From contig NZ_JACJHR010000040.1 in NCBI RefSeq assembly GCF_014174495.1, forward strand, positions 1 to 64,000: 64,000 bases of DNA, given 5' to 3'. Position 1 is the stretch's first letter. The number at the start of each line of letters is the position of its first letter. Source of the stretch: Amycolatopsis echigonensis (GTDB lineage Bacteria > Actinomycetota > Actinomycetes > Mycobacteriales > Pseudonocardiaceae). Below the pieces are notes generated by a model. That model was not told the DNA's origin. It worked only from the letters and a program-made list of their open reading frames with translations, and did not search any database. Below, piece after piece: positions 43,144 to 51,521 of this stretch. The position numbers and the translations under genes are program-made.

Positions 43144-44157
43144 ATGTCGTTGTCCAAATTCCTGCCGAAGACTTCTCCGCCCGAGCCGGATTTCCGTCCC
43201 GGCCTCCCCGCGGTGCTGCGGGCCGAGGCGGGCGGCGACCCGGCCGGCTGGGCGAGCACGCACCGGGAGACGGTGCGAAGACTTGTCGCCGAACACGGCG
43301 CGGTGCTCGTCCGAGGTCTCGGGCTCGCCGACCAGACCGCCGTCGCGGCCGTGTTCGGGAGGCTGACCGACCTGCTGATGACCGAGCGGGAGGCCTTCGC
43401 GCCCCGCACGGCGTACCCCGGCGGGGTGCACTCCTCGACCGAATGGCCGCCGAACCAGCCGATGTGCATGCACCACGAACTCAGCTACGCCCTCGAATTC
43501 CCAGGCCTGATGCTCTTCGCCTGCGTCAGCCCGCCGTCCTCCGGAGGGGTCACCGGAGTCGGCGATTCGACCGCCGTCCTGGCCTCGCTGCCCGCCGATC
43601 TGCGCGCGCGGTTCGAGCGCGACGGCTGGCTGCTCACCCGCAGCTTCAACGACGAGATCGGAGCCTCGGTCGCCGAAGCGTTCGGCACCGACGACCGTTC
43701 CGCGATCGAGAATTACTGCCGGGCCAACCGGATCGAGTTCGCCTGGCAAGCGGACGGCGGCCTGCGCACCCGGCAGCGCCGTGACGCGATCGTCGGGCAT
43801 CCGGTCAGCGGCCGGCCCTGCTGGTTCAACCAGATCGCCTTCCTCAACGAGTGGACGATGGCCCCCGAGGTGCGCGAGTACCTCGTCGACATCTACGGAG
43901 CGGACGGGCTTCCGTTCACCACCCGCTTCGGCAACGGCGACCCGATCGGCGAGGACGTCGTGCAGCTGCTCAACGAGGTGTACGCGGAACACACCGTGCG
44001 CGAACCGTGGCAGGCGGGAGATCTGCTGCTGGTCGACAACGTCCGCACCGCGCACAGCCGGGACGCCTACGAGGGCCCGCGCGAGGTGCTCGTCGGGCTC
44101 GCCGACCCGGTACGGCTTTCCGACTGCTCGCTGCGTTCCGAGGGGGAAACCCAGTGA
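43144..44157 (+). CDS. TauD/TfdA-family Fe(II)/2-oxoglutarate dioxygenase (SyrP-like)
   Basis: A 337-residue non-haem iron oxygenase. The facial triad is H110-x-E112 in MHHELSYALEFP and H304 in VRTAHSRDAYEG, with the 2-oxoglutarate Arg a few residues later. The sequence resembles SyrP, which hydroxylates an aspartyl residue held on a carrier protein, so action on carrier-bound diaminopropionate or on the finished chain is plausible. A GGAAGGA ribosome site precedes the ATG. Its stop overlaps the sbnB-like GTG. The metal carboxylate is Glu, not the commoner Asp. Confidence 0.88.
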   Translation: MSLSKFLPKTSPPEPDFRPGLPAVLRAEAGGDPAGWASTHRETVRRLVAEHGAVLVRGLGLADQTAVAAVFGRLTDLLMTEREAFAPRTAYPGGVHSSTEWPPNQPMCMHHELSYALEFPGLMLFACVSPPSSGGVTGVGDSTAVLASLPADLRARFERDGWLLTRSFNDEIGASVAEAFGTDDRSAIENYCRANRIEFAWQADGGLRTRQRRDAIVGHPVSGRPCWFNQIAFLNEWTMAPEVREYLVDIYGADGLPFTTRFGNGDPIGEDVVQLLNEVYAEHTVREPWQAGDLLLVDNVRTAHSRDAYEGPREVLVGLADPVRLSDCSLRSEGETQ

Positions 44158-45221
44158 CCGCACACTCTTTCACCGCCGAATCCGCGTCCGCGGACCCGGT
44201 CGCCGTGCCGCCGTTCGCGGTGATCTCCGGCGCCCAGGTCCAGCGGGCGCTGTCCGGGCGCGAACGCGAGATCGTCGACCTCGTCGAGACCGCCTACCGG
44301 GTGCACGGCTCCGGCGATTCGGTCAATCCGCCGTCCTGTTTCCTGCGCTTCCCCGACCGCCCGGCCGACCGGATCATCGCCCTGCCCGCCTCGCTCGGCG
44401 GCACGACGAACGTCGCGGGCCTGAAGTGGATTTCCAGCTTCCCGGGCAACGTGGCCGCGGGGATCCCGAGGGCGTCGGCGGTGCTGATCCTGAACGACCT
44501 CGCGACCGGTTATCCGTTCGCCTGCCTGGAAAGCTCCATCATCAGCGCGACCAGGACCGCCGCCTCCGCCGCGCTCGCCGCGGACTGGCTCAGCCGGACC
44601 CGCGGCCGTCCCCGGCGAGCCGGATTCTTCGGCGTCGGCCTGATCGCCCGCTACATCCACACCTTCCTCGCCGGGACCGGCTGGGAGTTCGACGAAATCA
44701 ACGTGCACGACCTGCATCCGGACAGCGCCGCCGGATTCCGCGGCTACCTGGAGCAGTCCGGGTTCGCCGGCGAGATCAGCGTCCACGAGACCGCCGAGGG
44801 TCTGGTCCGCGACAGCGATCTGGTGGTCTTCGCGACCATCGCCGGCGAACCGCACGTGCACGATCCCTCGTGGTTCTCGCACAATCCGCTGGTCCTGCAC
44901 GTGTCCTTGCGCGACCTCGCGCCGGAAGTCCTGCTGGCTTCGGCGAACATCGTCGACGACGTCGACCACTGCCTCAAGGCCAACACCTCGCCGCACCTGG
45001 TCGAACAACGCACCGGCAGCCGGGATTTCCTGCTCGGCACCCTCGACGACGTGCTGTCCGGCCGGGTCAGACCGCCCGCCGGCCAGCCGTTGATCTTCTC
45101 CCCGTTCGGGCTCGGCGTCCTCGACCTCGCGGTCGGGGCCTTCGTCCACGAGAGAGTGTCCGACGCCGGCGGACTGCACGTCATCGAGGACTTTTTCCAC
45201 GAGCTGCGCCGGTATGGCTGA
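44154..45221 (+). CDS. sbnB: 2,3-diaminopropionate biosynthesis protein SbnB-like
   Basis: A 355-residue member of the ornithine cyclodeaminase/mu-crystallin family of the SbnB type. NPPSCFLRFPDRPADRIIALPA and GLKWISSFPGN near 60-110 and the NAD-binding GVGLIARYIHTFL near 162-174 are typical. SbnB oxidatively hydrolyses N-(1-amino-1-carboxy-2-ethyl)-glutamate with NAD+ to L-2,3-diaminopropionate and 2-oxoglutarate. The start overlaps the dioxygenase stop (GTGA) with GAGGGGG as ribosome site; the 2-oxoglutarate it makes is also the dioxygenase cosubstrate. The SbnA partner is the next gene. Confidence 0.9.
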   Translation: MTAHSFTAESASADPVAVPPFAVISGAQVQRALSGREREIVDLVETAYRVHGSGDSVNPPSCFLRFPDRPADRIIALPASLGGTTNVAGLKWISSFPGNVAAGIPRASAVLILNDLATGYPFACLESSIISATRTAASAALAADWLSRTRGRPRRAGFFGVGLIARYIHTFLAGTGWEFDEINVHDLHPDSAAGFRGYLEQSGFAGEISVHETAEGLVRDSDLVVFATIAGEPHVHDPSWFSHNPLVLHVSLRDLAPEVLLASANIVDDVDHCLKANTSPHLVEQRTGSRDFLLGTLDDVLSGRVRPPAGQPLIFSPFGLGVLDLAVGAFVHERVSDAGGLHVIEDFFHELRRYG

Positions 45222-45262
45222 GCGCCGTCCGCCACTGAGCTTTGCCTGACGAGGAGACCACT

Positions 45263-46237
45263 GTGCCAGTCATCACCGTTCCCGAAGCCTTCAACGAGGA
45301 GGCGCTGTATGTCGACCTCCGCTGGAGTTTCGGCTATTCGCTCTACCTCAAGTGCGAGGGGTTCAACTTCGCCGGCTCCATCAAGCTGAAGGCCGCGACC
45401 GAGATGGTCGACGCGGCCCAACGCGACGGCCTGCTGCGGCCGGGCTCGATCATCGTCGAGTCGTCCTCGGGCAACCTCGGCGTAGCGCTGAGCGTGATCG
45501 CGGCCAGCCGGGGGTACAAATTCCTGTGCGTCACCGATTCGCGGTGCAACCTGGCGACGCGCCGCGCCATCGAGGCGCTCGGCAACGAGGTGCACATCGT
45601 CACCGAACCCACTCCCGAAGGCGGTTTCCTCGGGGCGCGCATCGACCACGTGCGCATGCTGTGCGATTCCGACGAGCGCTACGTCTGGCTCAACCAGTAC
45701 ACCAACCCGGACAACTGGGGAGCGCATTTCCACCGCACCGGACCGGAAATCGCCGCCGCGTTCCCGAATCTCGACGTGCTGTTCGTCGGCGCGGGCACCA
45801 CGGGCACCCTGATGGGCTGCGCGCGGTTCTTCCGGCAGTGGCGGCGGCCGGTCCGGATCGTCGCGATCGACAGCGTCGGCTCGGTGACCTTCGGCGGCCC
45901 GGCGGGCAGGCGGATGCTGCCGGGACTGGGCACCAGCGTGCGCCCGCCGATCCTCGACGAGTCCTATGTGGACGACGTGGTCCTGGTCGAGGAACCGGAC
46001 GCGGTCCGGGCGTGCCACCGGCTGGCGCGCAACGGGTTCCTGTTCGGCGGCTCGACCGGGACGGTGGTCAGCGGGGCCACCGGCTGGCTGTCCGAACACG
46101 ACGCGCACCATCTGACTGCGGTGGCCGTCGCCCCGGACCTCGGCGAGCGCTACCTCGACACGATCTACCAGACCAACTGGCTGCGGGGCATCTACGGAGA
46201 GGACGTGCTTTCTCCGCGGCCCCGGCAGTCCGTCTGA
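45263..46237 (+). CDS. sbnA: 2,3-diaminopropionate biosynthesis protein SbnA-like
   Basis: A 324-residue fold-type II PLP enzyme of the cysteine synthase family, SbnA subgroup. The PLP lysine is in FAGSIKLKAA near 29-38, with VESSSGNLGVALS near 66-78 and GAGTTGTLMG near 175. SbnA joins O-phosphoserine and glutamate to form the substrate of SbnB. The GTG at 45263 is chosen because GAGGAG sits just before it. It closes the cluster; the following gene is on the other strand. Confidence 0.9.
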   Translation: MPVITVPEAFNEEALYVDLRWSFGYSLYLKCEGFNFAGSIKLKAATEMVDAAQRDGLLRPGSIIVESSSGNLGVALSVIAASRGYKFLCVTDSRCNLATRRAIEALGNEVHIVTEPTPEGGFLGARIDHVRMLCDSDERYVWLNQYTNPDNWGAHFHRTGPEIAAAFPNLDVLFVGAGTTGTLMGCARFFRQWRRPVRIVAIDSVGSVTFGGPAGRRMLPGLGTSVRPPILDESYVDDVVLVEEPDAVRACHRLARNGFLFGGSTGTVVSGATGWLSEHDAHHLTAVAVAPDLGERYLDTIYQTNWLRGIYGEDVLSPRPRQSV

Positions 46238-46289
46238 TCCGCGCGCGGCGGCGCATCGGCACCCCCGGTGCGCCGCTGCCCGGGGTGGA

Positions 46290-47471
46290 TCAGACCTTCT
46301 TCTGCCATTCCTCCCAGCTGAAGCGCCAGTCGGTCCAGCCGTCGCCGGGTTTGACGTCCACTCCGGTGTCGGTCACGACAACGACGTCCCCGCGATGGGA
46401 GTTCTCGTAAAACCACCTCGCGTTCTCGACGCTGACGTTCAGGCAGCCGTGCGAGGTGTTGGTACGCCCCTGCTGCCGGACCGACCAGGGCGCGGAGTGC
46501 AGGAACTGGCCCGAGTTGGTGAGCCGCAGCGCGTATTTGACCGTGGTGCGGTAGCCGCCCGGCGAGTCGGTGGGGACGCCGTACGTGCTGGAGTCCATTG
46601 TGTACGGCGACTGCACGGTCATGATCAGCATCGTGCCGGAGACGCTGCGCGCCGACGGCTTGCCGAGGCTGACCGGAGACGTCAGGACGAGCTGGCCGTC
46701 CTTGTACGTCCGCATCTGCTTTTCGTGGTCGGACACCTTCGAGATGATCGACGGCCCGGTCTTGAAGGTGATCTTGCGGTCGGCCTTGCCGAACACCCCG
46801 TTGCCGAGCGCGCGGCCGGCGATCTTGATGTCGAGGGTGATCGTCGAGTATGCGGGCCAGTACTCCTTGGTGCGGTAATGCACCTCGTCGTCGCCGAACC
46901 AGCGCCACGCCCCGGTGGCGGGCTTGTCCGAGGTGACGGTGAGCATCTTCTCGGCGGCGGCCTTGTCCGTGACCGGCGCGGAGAACTTGACCGTGATCGG
47001 CATGCCGACCCCGGTGGTCTCGCCGTCGAGCGGGATCACCGACGGATACGCCCGCGCCCGGGCGGTCGCGGTGGCGAAGGTGCTGGTGCGGGTCACCGGC
47101 TTGCCGTCCGCGCCGGCCGAGCGTGCAGTGAGCGTGTACTTCGTGCCGTATTCGAGGGGCTTGCTGGTAGTCCAGCGCTGCTTCGCCGGGTCCATCTCGC
47201 CGGGAACCGCGGCGCCGTCCGCGGCCGCGAGGGTGACCTCGCTCAGCGTCCCCCCGCCGGCTACCGCGGTGACGGGTTCGCCGGGCGCCACGTCTTTCGC
47301 GCCGTCCTTCGGCCCGAGGTCGAGGGTCGCGGGCACCGTCGCGGCGCTCGTCTTCTGGTCGGCGGCGGGGCCGGGATCCGGTGTGGCCGTGCACCCCGCC
47401 GTCAACGCCAGCCCGGCAAGGATCCCCGCGATGATCTGCGTTTTTCGCCCCAGCACCTGATTCGCCCCCAT
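46290..47471 (-). CDS. L,D-transpeptidase lipoprotein with Ig-like domains
   Basis: A 393-residue lipoprotein: signal peptide with lipobox LTAGC (Cys27), two Ig-like domains at about 45-150 and 155-245, and a YkuD catalytic domain with HSAPWSVRQQGRTNTSHGCLNVS near 328-350 (catalytic Cys in SHGC). It resembles mycobacterial LdtA/LdtB and LppS. It makes 3-3 cross-links in peptidoglycan outside the cell and is insensitive to most beta-lactams except carbapenems. A BlaI-like operator ends within 25 bases of its start, and blaR/blaI-like genes lie upstream on the same strand. Induction by cell-wall stress is inferred. Confidence 0.93.
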   Translation of the reverse strand: MGANQVLGRKTQIIAGILAGLALTAGCTATPDPGPAADQKTSAATVPATLDLGPKDGAKDVAPGEPVTAVAGGGTLSEVTLAAADGAAVPGEMDPAKQRWTTSKPLEYGTKYTLTARSAGADGKPVTRTSTFATATARARAYPSVIPLDGETTGVGMPITVKFSAPVTDKAAAEKMLTVTSDKPATGAWRWFGDDEVHYRTKEYWPAYSTITLDIKIAGRALGNGVFGKADRKITFKTGPSIISKVSDHEKQMRTYKDGQLVLTSPVSLGKPSARSVSGTMLIMTVQSPYTMDSSTYGVPTDSPGGYRTTVKYALRLTNSGQFLHSAPWSVRQQGRTNTSHGCLNVSVENARWFYENSHRGDVVVVTDTGVDVKPGDGWTDWRFSWEEWQKKV

Positions 47472-47477
47472 TCGCCT

Positions 47478-47496
47478 TACTACCGGACATAGTAGT
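47478..47496. promoter_or_regulatory. BlaI-type operator before the L,D-transpeptidase gene
   Basis: ACTAC (47479-47483), eight bases, GTAGT (47492-47496), preceded by T, is a dyad of BlaI/MecI half-site type (TACTAC). On the minus strand it contains TACTAT and TAGTAA, either of which could be the -10 of the transpeptidase gene, so a repressor there would block transcription. Confidence 0.6.
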
Positions 47497-47504
47497 CATA
47501 CCGG

Positions 47505-48164
47505 TCAGGCGTGGAGCAGGGCGGGAGCAGCCGTCCCGGCTCCGGCGACGATCAGGGTCGCGGCCATGCTGACGGGGAGCAACGCTGCCGCGGCGAGGGC
47601 CAGAAGGCCGTCCGCTGTCGCGGTGTCGTGGCTGCGGGCGAGGTGCTCCAGCCTCAGTGCGGTGACCGCCGAACGCGCTGGATGCATCCGTGCCAGCGCA
47701 GCACGGACCGTCGCCGGTCCGCGCCGACGGCCAGCCGCGGCATCCGCGCTCAGCGGGACGAACGGCAGTGCCGCCGCCACCGCGTGCGCGAACCCGACCA
47801 GCCAGTGATGGCGTCCACGCAGATGGGACCGTTCGTGGTCGACCACCGCCGCGAACGCCCCGGCCGCGCCCGCCACGAGCAGCGCGCCCGATCCGCCGAC
47901 CACCTCGTCCAGATGCAGCACCTCGCGGTGGGGCAAGACGTCGAGACGCGGCCGCGCGACCAACCGCCGCGCCACCTCGTGTCCCGCTCCGAACGCCGCC
48001 GCAACCGCACCTGTTCCGGCGGCGATCATGCTGCCCAGCAACAGAATCCACGCGGCAAGGCGAACCGGCGCAGGCATCCGCGCCCGCAATGCCCAGCGCA
48101 GCAACAACGGTCCGCAGCAGCCCGCCATCGCCGCGGTCAAGACGAGCGCCGCGGAGACGATCAC
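47505..48164 (-). CDS. M56-family (BlaR1-like) membrane metallopeptidase without sensor domain
   Basis: A 219-residue membrane protein with four or so helices and the zinc motif HERSH in VVDHERSHLRGRHHW near residues 107-121. In BlaR1/MecR1 this domain cleaves the BlaI repressor after a C-terminal penicillin-binding domain senses beta-lactam; that extracellular domain is absent, as in many actinobacterial members. The GTG at 48164 overlaps the blaI stop codon (GTGA), so the pair is coupled. What it senses is unknown. Confidence 0.85.
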   Translation of the reverse strand: MIVSAALVLTAAMAGCCGPLLLRWALRARMPAPVRLAAWILLLGSMIAAGTGAVAAAFGAGHEVARRLVARPRLDVLPHREVLHLDEVVGGSGALLVAGAAGAFAAVVDHERSHLRGRHHWLVGFAHAVAAALPFVPLSADAAAGRRRGPATVRAALARMHPARSAVTALRLEHLARSHDTATADGLLALAAAALLPVSMAATLIVAGAGTAAPALLHA

Positions 48165-48508
48165 GCGCGCTTCCGCAGCCCGCGCCGCAACGCTTCCCGC
48201 TCCCCCTCGGACGCCGACTGCGCGAAATGCAGCAGCACCCCATCGGGATCGCCGACGTCGGCGAGCAGGTTCCGCATCGCGCGCGCCGCGGCTTCTTCTC
48301 GCGAGCGGGTCGGCGTGTAGCAGTAGGCGCGGCTGCGTTTTTCGCGTGCCACCCAGCCTTTGCGGTGCAAATGATCGAGCACGGTGAGGACGGTGGTGTA
48401 GGCGAGGTCGCGGTTCAGCTCGTCCAGCACTTCGCGGACCGTGCGCGCTTCGCCCGCGCGCCACAAGACGTCCATCGCCGCGGATTCCAGCTCGCCCAGT
48501 CCGTGCAC
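48161..48508 (-). CDS. blaI: BlaI/MecI-family repressor
   Basis: A 115-residue winged-helix repressor: LGELESAAMDVLWRAGEARTVREVLDELN and LAYTTVLTVLDHLHRKGWV form the DNA-binding domain, followed by the helical dimer domain that carries the cleavage region. The GTG at 48508 is preferred because TAGGAT lies seven bases upstream as a leaderless -10; an ATG at 48517 overlaps that element. Likely targets are the L,D-transpeptidase gene and the decayed M23 gene, both with TACTAC-type dyads. Confidence 0.9.
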   Translation of the reverse strand: MHGLGELESAAMDVLWRAGEARTVREVLDELNRDLAYTTVLTVLDHLHRKGWVAREKRSRAYCYTPTRSREEAAARAMRNLLADVGDPDGVLLHFAQSASEGEREALRRGLRKRA

Positions 48509-48537
48509 GCTCCGCATCCTAGGGTTCGCTCGCGGAA

Positions 48538-49485
48538 TCAGCGCCGTCCGGTGAACCGGTAAGTCGGCCCGTGCGACCGCTCGCAATGCTCCGCCCGGTC
48601 CTCGTCCACGTGGTCCACCTGCAACGTCGTGTGGTCGAGCCGATGCCGGGACCGCATGATCTCCTCGATCCCGGCGCGCACCGCGTGGCAGTCGGCGGCG
48701 GGCCGCACCAGCACGTGCGCGGACAGCGCGGGCTCGCCCGAGGTGATCTGCCAGATGTGCAGGTCGTGCACCTGCACCACGTCCGGGACGCACGCCACCT
48801 GGTCCCCGACCGTCTCCGGATCGATCCCCGCGGGCGCGGCCTCCAGGAAGATCCGGCCCGATTCGCGGACCAGCCCCCACCCCGCCTTCGCCATCAGGGC
48901 GGCGACCACGAGCGCGGCGATCGCGTCCGCGCGAGCGAAGCCCGTCGCCCACACGACCGCGCCGGCGACCGCGGTCGCGATGAACGCGTACAGGTCGTTG
49001 AGGATGTGCTGGAACGCGCCCTCGACGTTCAGGCTCGACCGGTTCGCCCGGCTGATGCACCAGCTGGCCGCGACGTTCACGACGATCCCGGCCAGTGCCG
49101 TGAAGAGCACGAGCGCGCCCTGGACTTCCGGCGGTGCGATCAGCCGGGTCACCGACTCGTAGAGGAACCACGCGGTCAGCAGCAGCAAGGTGATCCCGTT
49201 GGCCTGCGCGGACAGGATTTCCGCACGCTTGAGCCCGTAGGTGAACCCGCCCTTCGCCGGACGCGCGGCCAGCCGGATCGCGACCAGGGCGAGAACGATC
49301 GACGCGGCGTCGGTCAGCATGTGGCCCGCGTCCGTGATCAGCGCGAGCGACCCGGCGAGCAGGCCGACGACCAGCTCGACGGCCATGAACCCGACGATCA
49401 GCACCAAAGCCCGCACCAGCCACCCGCGGTCCGCTCCCGCCGCGACCCCGTGGCCGTGTCCGTGCCCCGTGTTGTGCTCGCTCAC
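48538..49485 (-). CDS. cation diffusion facilitator (CzcD/ZitB-type metal exporter)
   Basis: A 315-residue CDF transporter with six helices. A His-rich start (HNTGHGHGHG), metal site residues in ALITDAGHMLTDAASI (HxxxD near 58-62) and a second pair in HILNDLYAF, then a C-terminal metallochaperone-like domain (HDLHIWQITSGEPALSAHV). It exports zinc, cobalt or a similar divalent ion with proton exchange. The GTG at 49485 has AGGAC upstream; an in-frame ATG at 49503 (MSGRCG) is the alternative, next to a TATATG -10-like sequence. Confidence 0.92.
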   Translation of the reverse strand: MSEHNTGHGHGHGVAAGADRGWLVRALVLIVGFMAVELVVGLLAGSLALITDAGHMLTDAASIVLALVAIRLAARPAKGGFTYGLKRAEILSAQANGITLLLLTAWFLYESVTRLIAPPEVQGALVLFTALAGIVVNVAASWCISRANRSSLNVEGAFQHILNDLYAFIATAVAGAVVWATGFARADAIAALVVAALMAKAGWGLVRESGRIFLEAAPAGIDPETVGDQVACVPDVVQVHDLHIWQITSGEPALSAHVLVRPAADCHAVRAGIEEIMRSRHRLDHTTLQVDHVDEDRAEHCERSHGPTYRFTGRR

Positions 49486-49555
49486 CCCGCACCGTCCTGA
49501 CATATAGCGAAACGTGCATGCATTGTCCCGCACGCCCCGTCCGCACGTCCACCCG

Positions 49556-49862
49556 AGGTCACCCTCGCGGTCCGACAGCCGCCGCAGCGGATCAGTCTTG
49601 CGCTCGCCGGCCGACCAAACCTCGAAGTGCAGATGCGGTCCGGTCGACTGCCCACGGTTGCCCACTCGGCGATGACCTGCCCGGCTGCCACGCGCTCTCC
49701 GACGGAGACCGAATAGCGGTTTGAGGTGGCCGTACACGGAGACGGTCCCGTCCTCGTGCCGGACGCGGACCCACAGCCCGAACCCGCTCGCCGGACCGGC
49801 CTCGATCACCGTCCCGGAGAGCGGCGCCTTCTCGCTCCAGCAGTTCGAACGCCGTGTGCGGG
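49556..49862 (-). pseudogene. decayed M23 (LytM-type) peptidase
   Basis: Three frames together give APLSGTVIEAGPASGFG, HEDGTVSVYGHL, then VGERVAAGQVIAE, then VGNRGQSTGPHLHFEVW, the core of an M23 zinc endopeptidase with its HLHF motif. One extra A (TTT on the plus strand at 49720-49722) and one missing base near 49664-49667 break the frame, and the signal peptide and first zinc motif are missing. A BlaI-like dyad lies just upstream. It was probably a cell-wall hydrolase of the BlaI regulon. Confidence 0.75.
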
Positions 49863-49903
49863 CACCCACCACGGTGCCCCTCTCGCCGGACCTCGGGAGG
49901 CTG

Positions 49904-49921
49904 TACTACGGCGGATAGTAG
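49904..49921. promoter_or_regulatory. second BlaI-type operator
   Basis: TACTAC-ggcggata-GTAG has the same ACTAC-N8-GTAG layout as the site before the L,D-transpeptidase. It stands upstream of the M23 remnant and just beyond the 3' end of an SDR gene. Confidence 0.5.
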
Positions 49922-49932
49922 ATGATGCGCGA

Positions 49933-50673
49933 TCAGTGCGCGGTGAGCCCGCCGTCCACCACCAGTTCGGTTCCGGTGACAAAGGAGGACTCGTCGCTGG
50001 CCAGGAAAAGCATCGCGTGCGCGACCTCGGCGGGGCTGCCCGCGCGGCGCATCGGCGTGCGGACGATGTCGGGCTGCCGGTCGCCCTGCTCGTCGAGCAG
50101 GTCCTGGATCATCGGCGTGGCGATGACGCCCGGATGCACCGAATTGACCCGGACCCCGCGCGTCGCGTATTCGACGGCGGCGGTCTTGGTCAGCAACCGC
50201 ACCGCGCCCTTCGACGCCTGGTACGCGGCGGCCGCGCCGCTGCCGACCAGGCCCAGCACCGAGGAAGTGTTGACCACCGATCCGTTGCCGGAGGCGCGCA
50301 ACAGGGGCATGGCCGTCCTCATCCCGAGCCAGGTACCGGTCTGATTGACCGCGATCACCCGGTCCCAGGCGTCCGGCGTGGTTTCTTCGACGCCCGGCCA
50401 GTCCACGATCCCGGCGATGTTGACGAGAATGTCGAGCCGGCCGAAACGCTGCCGGGTCCGTTCGACGGTTTCGCGCCAGTTTTCCGGCGACGACACATCC
50501 AACCGGTCGGCCAGCACGTCGGTTTCCAGCCTCGCCGCGAGCTTTTCCACGGCTTCCCGGTCGACATCGGTGACGACCAGGCTGGTGCCTTCGCGGGCGA
50601 ACAGTTCCGCCGTGGCTTGTCCGATACCGCCGGTCGCTCCGGTGAGCAACGCGACCTTTCCGTTGAGCCGCAT
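49933..50673 (-). CDS. SDR family oxidoreductase
   Basis: A 246-residue classical SDR with TGATGGIG at 11-18, NIAG near 87-90, Ser about 138, and YQASK (Tyr/Lys catalytic pair near 151-155). The C-terminal SFVTGTELVVDGG is typical of 3-oxoacyl-ACP reductase-like enzymes and alcohol dehydrogenases. AAAGGAA precedes the ATG. It follows the other SDR gene by 26 bp on the same strand; the two are presumably one transcript controlled by the divergent XRE regulator. Confidence 0.92.
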   Translation of the reverse strand: MRLNGKVALLTGATGGIGQATAELFAREGTSLVVTDVDREAVEKLAARLETDVLADRLDVSSPENWRETVERTRQRFGRLDILVNIAGIVDWPGVEETTPDAWDRVIAVNQTGTWLGMRTAMPLLRASGNGSVVNTSSVLGLVGSGAAAAYQASKGAVRLLTKTAAVEYATRGVRVNSVHPGVIATPMIQDLLDEQGDRQPDIVRTPMRRAGSPAEVAHAMLFLASDESSFVTGTELVVDGGLTAH

Positions 50674-50699
50674 GGGGTATTCCTTTCGTCGGAGGGAAA

Positions 50700-51443
50700 T
50701 CACGCCGCGGTGTAGCCGCCGTCGGCCGCGACGACGGCGCCGGTGACGAACGCGGACCGCGGCGAAGCCAAAAAGCCGATCACCTCGGCGATTTCTTCGG
50801 GTTGCGCGACCCGGCCGAGAGGGTGAGCGTCGCCGAAGGACCGCAGATACGCCCGGCTGTCGGCGCGGAAGGTGTCCAGCAGGTCTGTCTCGATCACGCC
50901 TGGGGCAACAACATTCGCGCGGATTCCGTGCGGAGCGCCTTCCAGCGCAAGCACTTTTGTCAACTGCGCCAGCGCTCCTTTGGACGCGCTGTACGCCGCT
51001 GCCTCGGCCAGCCCGACCGTGCTGGCGAACGAGCCGACAGTGACGATCGCTCCCCCGCCGTAGTCGCGCATCACCCGAAACGCCTCTCGCGCGTGCAGAA
51101 ACGCACCGCGGGCGTTGACGGACATCACCTCGTCCCAGTCCGCCGCGGTCGTCTCGGTGACCGGTTTGTTCACCGAACGACCGGCGTTGGCGACCAGGAT
51201 GTCGAGACCGCCGAACCGTTCGAGCGCCGTCGCCGCCGACCGCACCGCGACGTCCTCTTCGGACACATCGCCGACCAGTGTCGCCACGCGGTCGAACCGG
51301 TCGGCGAGTTCCTGCACCGCGGGCCGGACATCGGTCGCCAGCACACTTGCCCCGTGCTCGTGCAGCCAAGCGACCGTCGCCGCGCCAACCCCGCGCGCGG
51401 CCCCCGTGACCAGCGCGGTCTTTCCCGCCAATTCCTTCGTCAT
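50700..51443 (-). CDS. SDR family oxidoreductase
   Basis: A 247-residue classical SDR: TGAARGVG at 14-21, NAGRS near 86-90, Ser about 137 and YSASK near 150-154, ending GAVVAADGGYTAA. It is about as long as its downstream neighbour and clearly related, suggesting sequential or parallel oxidations of one substrate class. It is divergent from an XRE regulator with 78 bp between. Confidence 0.92.
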   Translation of the reverse strand: MTKELAGKTALVTGAARGVGAATVAWLHEHGASVLATDVRPAVQELADRFDRVATLVGDVSEEDVAVRSAATALERFGGLDILVANAGRSVNKPVTETTAADWDEVMSVNARGAFLHAREAFRVMRDYGGGAIVTVGSFASTVGLAEAAAYSASKGALAQLTKVLALEGAPHGIRANVVAPGVIETDLLDTFRADSRAYLRSFGDAHPLGRVAQPEEIAEVIGFLASPRSAFVTGAVVAADGGYTAA

Positions 51444-51521
51444 GCCGACCAGTCTCAGCGGCTACGGATCTTGGTGACAGGACGTGCCACACCCACCCAG
51501 CCGCCGCCTACCCTGGGTCGC

